In this document: positions 6,173 through 6,579 of the stretch, piece after piece
Layout: each line of letters begins with the position of its first letter
How positions within the stretch are numbered: position 1 is the stretch's first letter
Assembly: GCA_900314375.1 (NCBI GenBank)
Contig: OMVC01000190.1
Location: forward strand, 1-6,579
Direction of reading: 5' to 3'
DNA from: an uncultured bacterium
GTDB taxonomy: Bacteria; Cyanobacteriota; Vampirovibrionia; Gastranaerophilales; Gastranaerophilaceae
DNA length: 6,579 nt
Notes under the pieces: model-generated
What the model was told of the DNA's origin: nothing
Database searches by the model: none
What the model saw: the letters and a program-made list of their open reading frames with translations, nothing else
Program-made: the position numbers and the translations under genes

Positions 6173-6579
6173 TTATATCGAACTTATTGAGGATAAATTA
6201 AACGAATACCTTGAGATAGAGTATCCGCAAAGCCTTTTTAAATCAATGAAATATACCGTAATGCTTCCGGGAAAAAGATTAAGGCCTATTATGTGCCTTG
6301 AAACCTGCAGGATTTTTGGCGGCGAAATAGAAGATGCGTTGCCTACTGCTTGTGCAATAGAAATGCTGCATGCCCAAACATTAATACACGATGATTTACC
6401 TTGCATGGATAATGATGATTTCAGGCGCGGAAAGCCGTCAAATCATAAAGTTTTCGGGGAAGCTATAGCAACATTGGCAGGAGATGCCCTATTAACTTTT
6501 GCTCCTCAAATTATCACCAAACATTCACAAAATTTATCCCCGACAACAATAATAAGAGTGTTAAACGAATATTTTAATT
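6159..6579 (+). CDS. Polyprenyl diphosphate synthase, IspA/CrtE type (5' part, cut by window end)
   Basis: A trans-prenyltransferase that condenses isopentenyl diphosphate with allylic diphosphates to make FPP or GGPP. Only 140 residues, about half of the usual 290-300, are in the window. Visible are the IPP-binding GKRLRP (38-43), EMLHAQTLIHDD (68-79), the first Asp-rich motif DDLPCMD (78-84) with two residues inserted between the Asp pair and the last Asp, as in bacterial FPP synthases and plant/bacterial GGPP synthases, then RRGKPSNHKVFGEA (89-102) and LAGDALLTFA (106-115). The second Asp-rich motif lies beyond the window. The residue five before the first Asp is Gln73; bacterial FPP synthases usually have Tyr there, so a longer product such as GGPP is possible. 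It begins inside rsgA, in another frame, behind AAGGA. Whether to name it ispA or crtE cannot be settled here. Confidence 0.93.
   Translation, partial: MKKNNYIELIEDKLNEYLEIEYPQSLFKSMKYTVMLPGKRLRPIMCLETCRIFGGEIEDALPTACAIEMLHAQTLIHDDLPCMDNDDFRRGKPSNHKVFGEAIATLAGDALLTFAPQIITKHSQNLSPTTIIRVLNEYFN

Overview
The window is a strongly A+T-rich, densely packed bacterial segment with every supported gene on the + strand. Standard code fits: Trp is TGG, stops are TAA or TGA, and no in-frame TGA is read through. The mix of a cyanobacterial-type CHASE2-GGDEF receptor, an A+T-rich genome and a CrtE/IspA-like prenyl synthase would fit a non-photosynthetic relative of Cyanobacteria (Melainabacteria/Vampirovibrionia, such as gut Gastranaerophilales). 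This is a guess from protein flavour only; another low-GC Gram-negative lineage is possible.

Layout. Bases 1-229 are non-coding: a 19-bp perfect inverted repeat (23-67), a second small hairpin (71-89) and two promoter-like sequences (77-105 and 166-194). A 55-codon gene with a good ribosome binding site (230-397) follows. Its stop codon overlaps, as ATGA, the start of a membrane CHASE2-GGDEF diguanylate cyclase (394-2184). Two bases later begins a large cytosolic P-loop (STAND-like) ATPase with a C-terminal TPR array (2187-4547). Two bases after that comes rsmG, the 16S rRNA m7G527 methyltransferase (4550-5134). A 42-base gap carries promoter-like sequences. Then come rsgA, the 30S-maturation GTPase (5177-6172), and the 5' part of a short/medium-chain polyprenyl diphosphate synthase (6159 to the window end), whose start overlaps the rsgA end by 14 bases.

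How the genes fit together. The first four genes look like one transcription unit because junctions are 4-base overlaps or 2-base gaps. The sensor part is a periplasm-facing CHASE2 domain that can set cytosolic c-di-GMP output, directly co-translated with a small unknown protein and a STAND/TPR protein. This is the least explained part of the window and could be a signalling module. The second half is housekeeping: two small-subunit ribosome maturation proteins and an isoprenoid enzyme. I see no RNA genes, CRISPR arrays, insertion sequences or phage genes.
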